8,033 bases of DNA from positions 1-8,033 of the forward strand of contig HF999669.1 in assembly GCA_000434215.1 (NCBI GenBank), read 5' to 3'. Within the stretch, counting starts at the first letter, position 1. The number at the start of each line of letters is the position of its first letter. This DNA is from Bacteroides sp. CAG:144 (lineage in GTDB: Bacteria; Bacteroidota; Bacteroidia; Bacteroidales; UBA11471). Positions 7,591 through 8,033 of the stretch are shown here, one piece after another. A program made the position numbers and the translations under genes. The notes below the pieces were generated by a model, which was not told where the DNA came from, searched no databases, and saw nothing but the letters and a program-made list of their open reading frames with translations.

Positions 7591-7697
7591 GATACTTATT
7601 TTAGATAATTAAGGTTTATCAGCACAATAATAGCATCGTTTCCATGCCCCGATACAGAACCTGGCATAGAATATGCGGGTAATTGTATTATGTTTTT

Positions 7698-7725
7698 CAA
7701 AGATATATAAATAACAGTTATCAAA
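7698..7725 (-). promoter_or_regulatory. Bacteroidetes-type promoter for the adhesin-xylanase operon
   Basis: Read on the minus strand, TATCTTTG (7705-7698) is a perfect match to the -7 consensus TAnnTTTG, and TTTG (7725-7722) lies upstream with a 16-nt spacer. The spacer is shorter than the usual ~19 nt, which is the main reservation. Transcription would begin near 7690, giving a leader of about 100 nt before the ATG at 7590. It lies between the fumarase terminator and the first gene of the minus-strand pair, where a promoter is needed. Confidence 0.6.
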
Positions 7726-7775
7726 ATGCAGTATTATTATATTCTTAACAAAAATTCATATGACTATTCCACAAA

Positions 7776-7807
7776 AAAATGCCGGTGAATACGTTCACCG
7801 GCATTTT
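7776..7807 (-). terminator. Intrinsic terminator after the fumarate hydratase gene
   Basis: A perfect 14-bp inverted repeat pairs 7776-7789 (core ATGCCGGTGAA) with 7794-7807 (core TTCACCGGCAT) across the 4-nt loop TACG. On the minus strand the hairpin runs into seven consecutive T residues (complement of A773-A779 in the 7770s), a strong intrinsic terminator about 30 nt after the fumarase stop. It separates the fumarase from the adhesin-xylanase operon on the same strand. Confidence 0.9.
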
Positions 7808-7836
7808 CCATAACGCAACTGTATTTCCTTACCCTG

Positions 7837-8033
7837 TTATTTTTTGCAACTGCCTATACAAAGGGGCTTTATCTGTTTGAAAAAATCATTACCCTTATCA
7901 TCTACAAGAATAAACGCCGGGAAATCCTCCACTTCGATTTTCCAGATAGCCTCCATTCCGAGTTCTGGATATTCGAGACACTCCACCTTCTTAATACTGT
8001 TTTGCGCCAGTATGGCAGCCGGCCCTCCGATAC
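7837..8033 (-). CDS. Fumarate hydratase, class I (C-terminal fragment, 5' end outside window)
   Basis: 64 residues are visible, from [12 protein letters not shown] to the stop TAA at 7839-7837; the rest lies beyond the right edge. The segment [20 protein letters not shown] and then [11 protein letters not shown] is nearly the same as I recall for the C-terminus of E. coli FumA/FumB, oxygen-sensitive 4Fe-4S enzymes that interconvert fumarate and malate in the cytoplasm. The fragment belongs to the C-terminal (beta) part, so the cluster ligands are not in view. The final residues [10 protein letters not shown] hold two cysteines close to the end; E. coli FumA also has a Cys-containing tail. It has its own terminator and is not functionally tied to the xylanase operon. 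Family assignment is strong; whether it is closer to fumA or fumB is not meaningful here. Confidence 0.93.
   Translation of the reverse strand, partial: IGGPAAILAQNSIKKVECLEYPELGMEAIWKIEVEDFPAFILVDDKGNDFFKQIKPLCIGSCKK

Overview
The window looks like chromosomal DNA from a Bacteroidales-type member of the Bacteroidota. Three lines of sequence evidence support this. Extracellular carbohydrate enzymes end in type IX secretion system (T9SS) C-terminal sorting domains. Gene starts lack Shine-Dalgarno sequences and sit in A/T-rich leaders. A TATCTTTG box matches the Bacteroidetes -7 consensus TAnnTTTG. The species cannot be fixed from the sequence. T9SS-type tails combined with plant-polysaccharide enzymes and mid-range GC would fit a gut Bacteroidales outside classic Bacteroides, such as a Barnesiella- or Coprobacter-like organism, but this is only a guess.

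Layout, left to right: (1) 1-281 (+) is the C-terminal end of an NhaD-type Na+/H+ antiporter, closed by a strong hairpin terminator. (2) 444-2825 (+) is a secreted multidomain family 1 pectate lyase with a calcium-binding TSP3-like segment, an unassigned beta-rich domain and a canonical T9SS type A tail, also followed by a terminator. (3) 2826-3404 is a 579-bp convergent intergenic region holding two terminators and, between them, a cluster of seven degenerate TGTCATTCTGA...GAATCTC repeat units in mixed orientation. (4) 3405-5123 (-) is a secreted GH10 endo-xylanase. (5) 5155-7590 (-) is a large secreted beta-repeat (autotransporter-adhesin-like) protein. It lies 31 bp upstream of the xylanase on the same strand, so the two are probably co-transcribed from a promoter near 7698-7725. 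(6) 7776-7807 is a terminator for the gene on the right. (7) 7837-8033 (-) is the C-terminal end of a class I fumarate hydratase, running off the window edge.

Biologically, the centre of the window is a plant cell-wall module: pectate lyase on one strand, xylanase plus adhesin-like protein on the other. The most notable point is that the xylanase and the adhesin-like protein begin with the same ~155-residue jelly-roll-like domain (residues ~21-175 of each, both ending in YIDNVRL). In the xylanase it is joined to a catalytic GH10 domain; in its partner it is joined to a long PATR-like beta-repeat region. Both have atypical, shortened T9SS-like tails. This suggests a secreted enzyme and a surface scaffold or adhesin that bind the same polysaccharide, without any SusC/SusD pair or regulator in view. 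The housekeeping genes at both ends (nhaD, fumarase) suggest a small insertion-like island in core genome, though no mobile element is seen.
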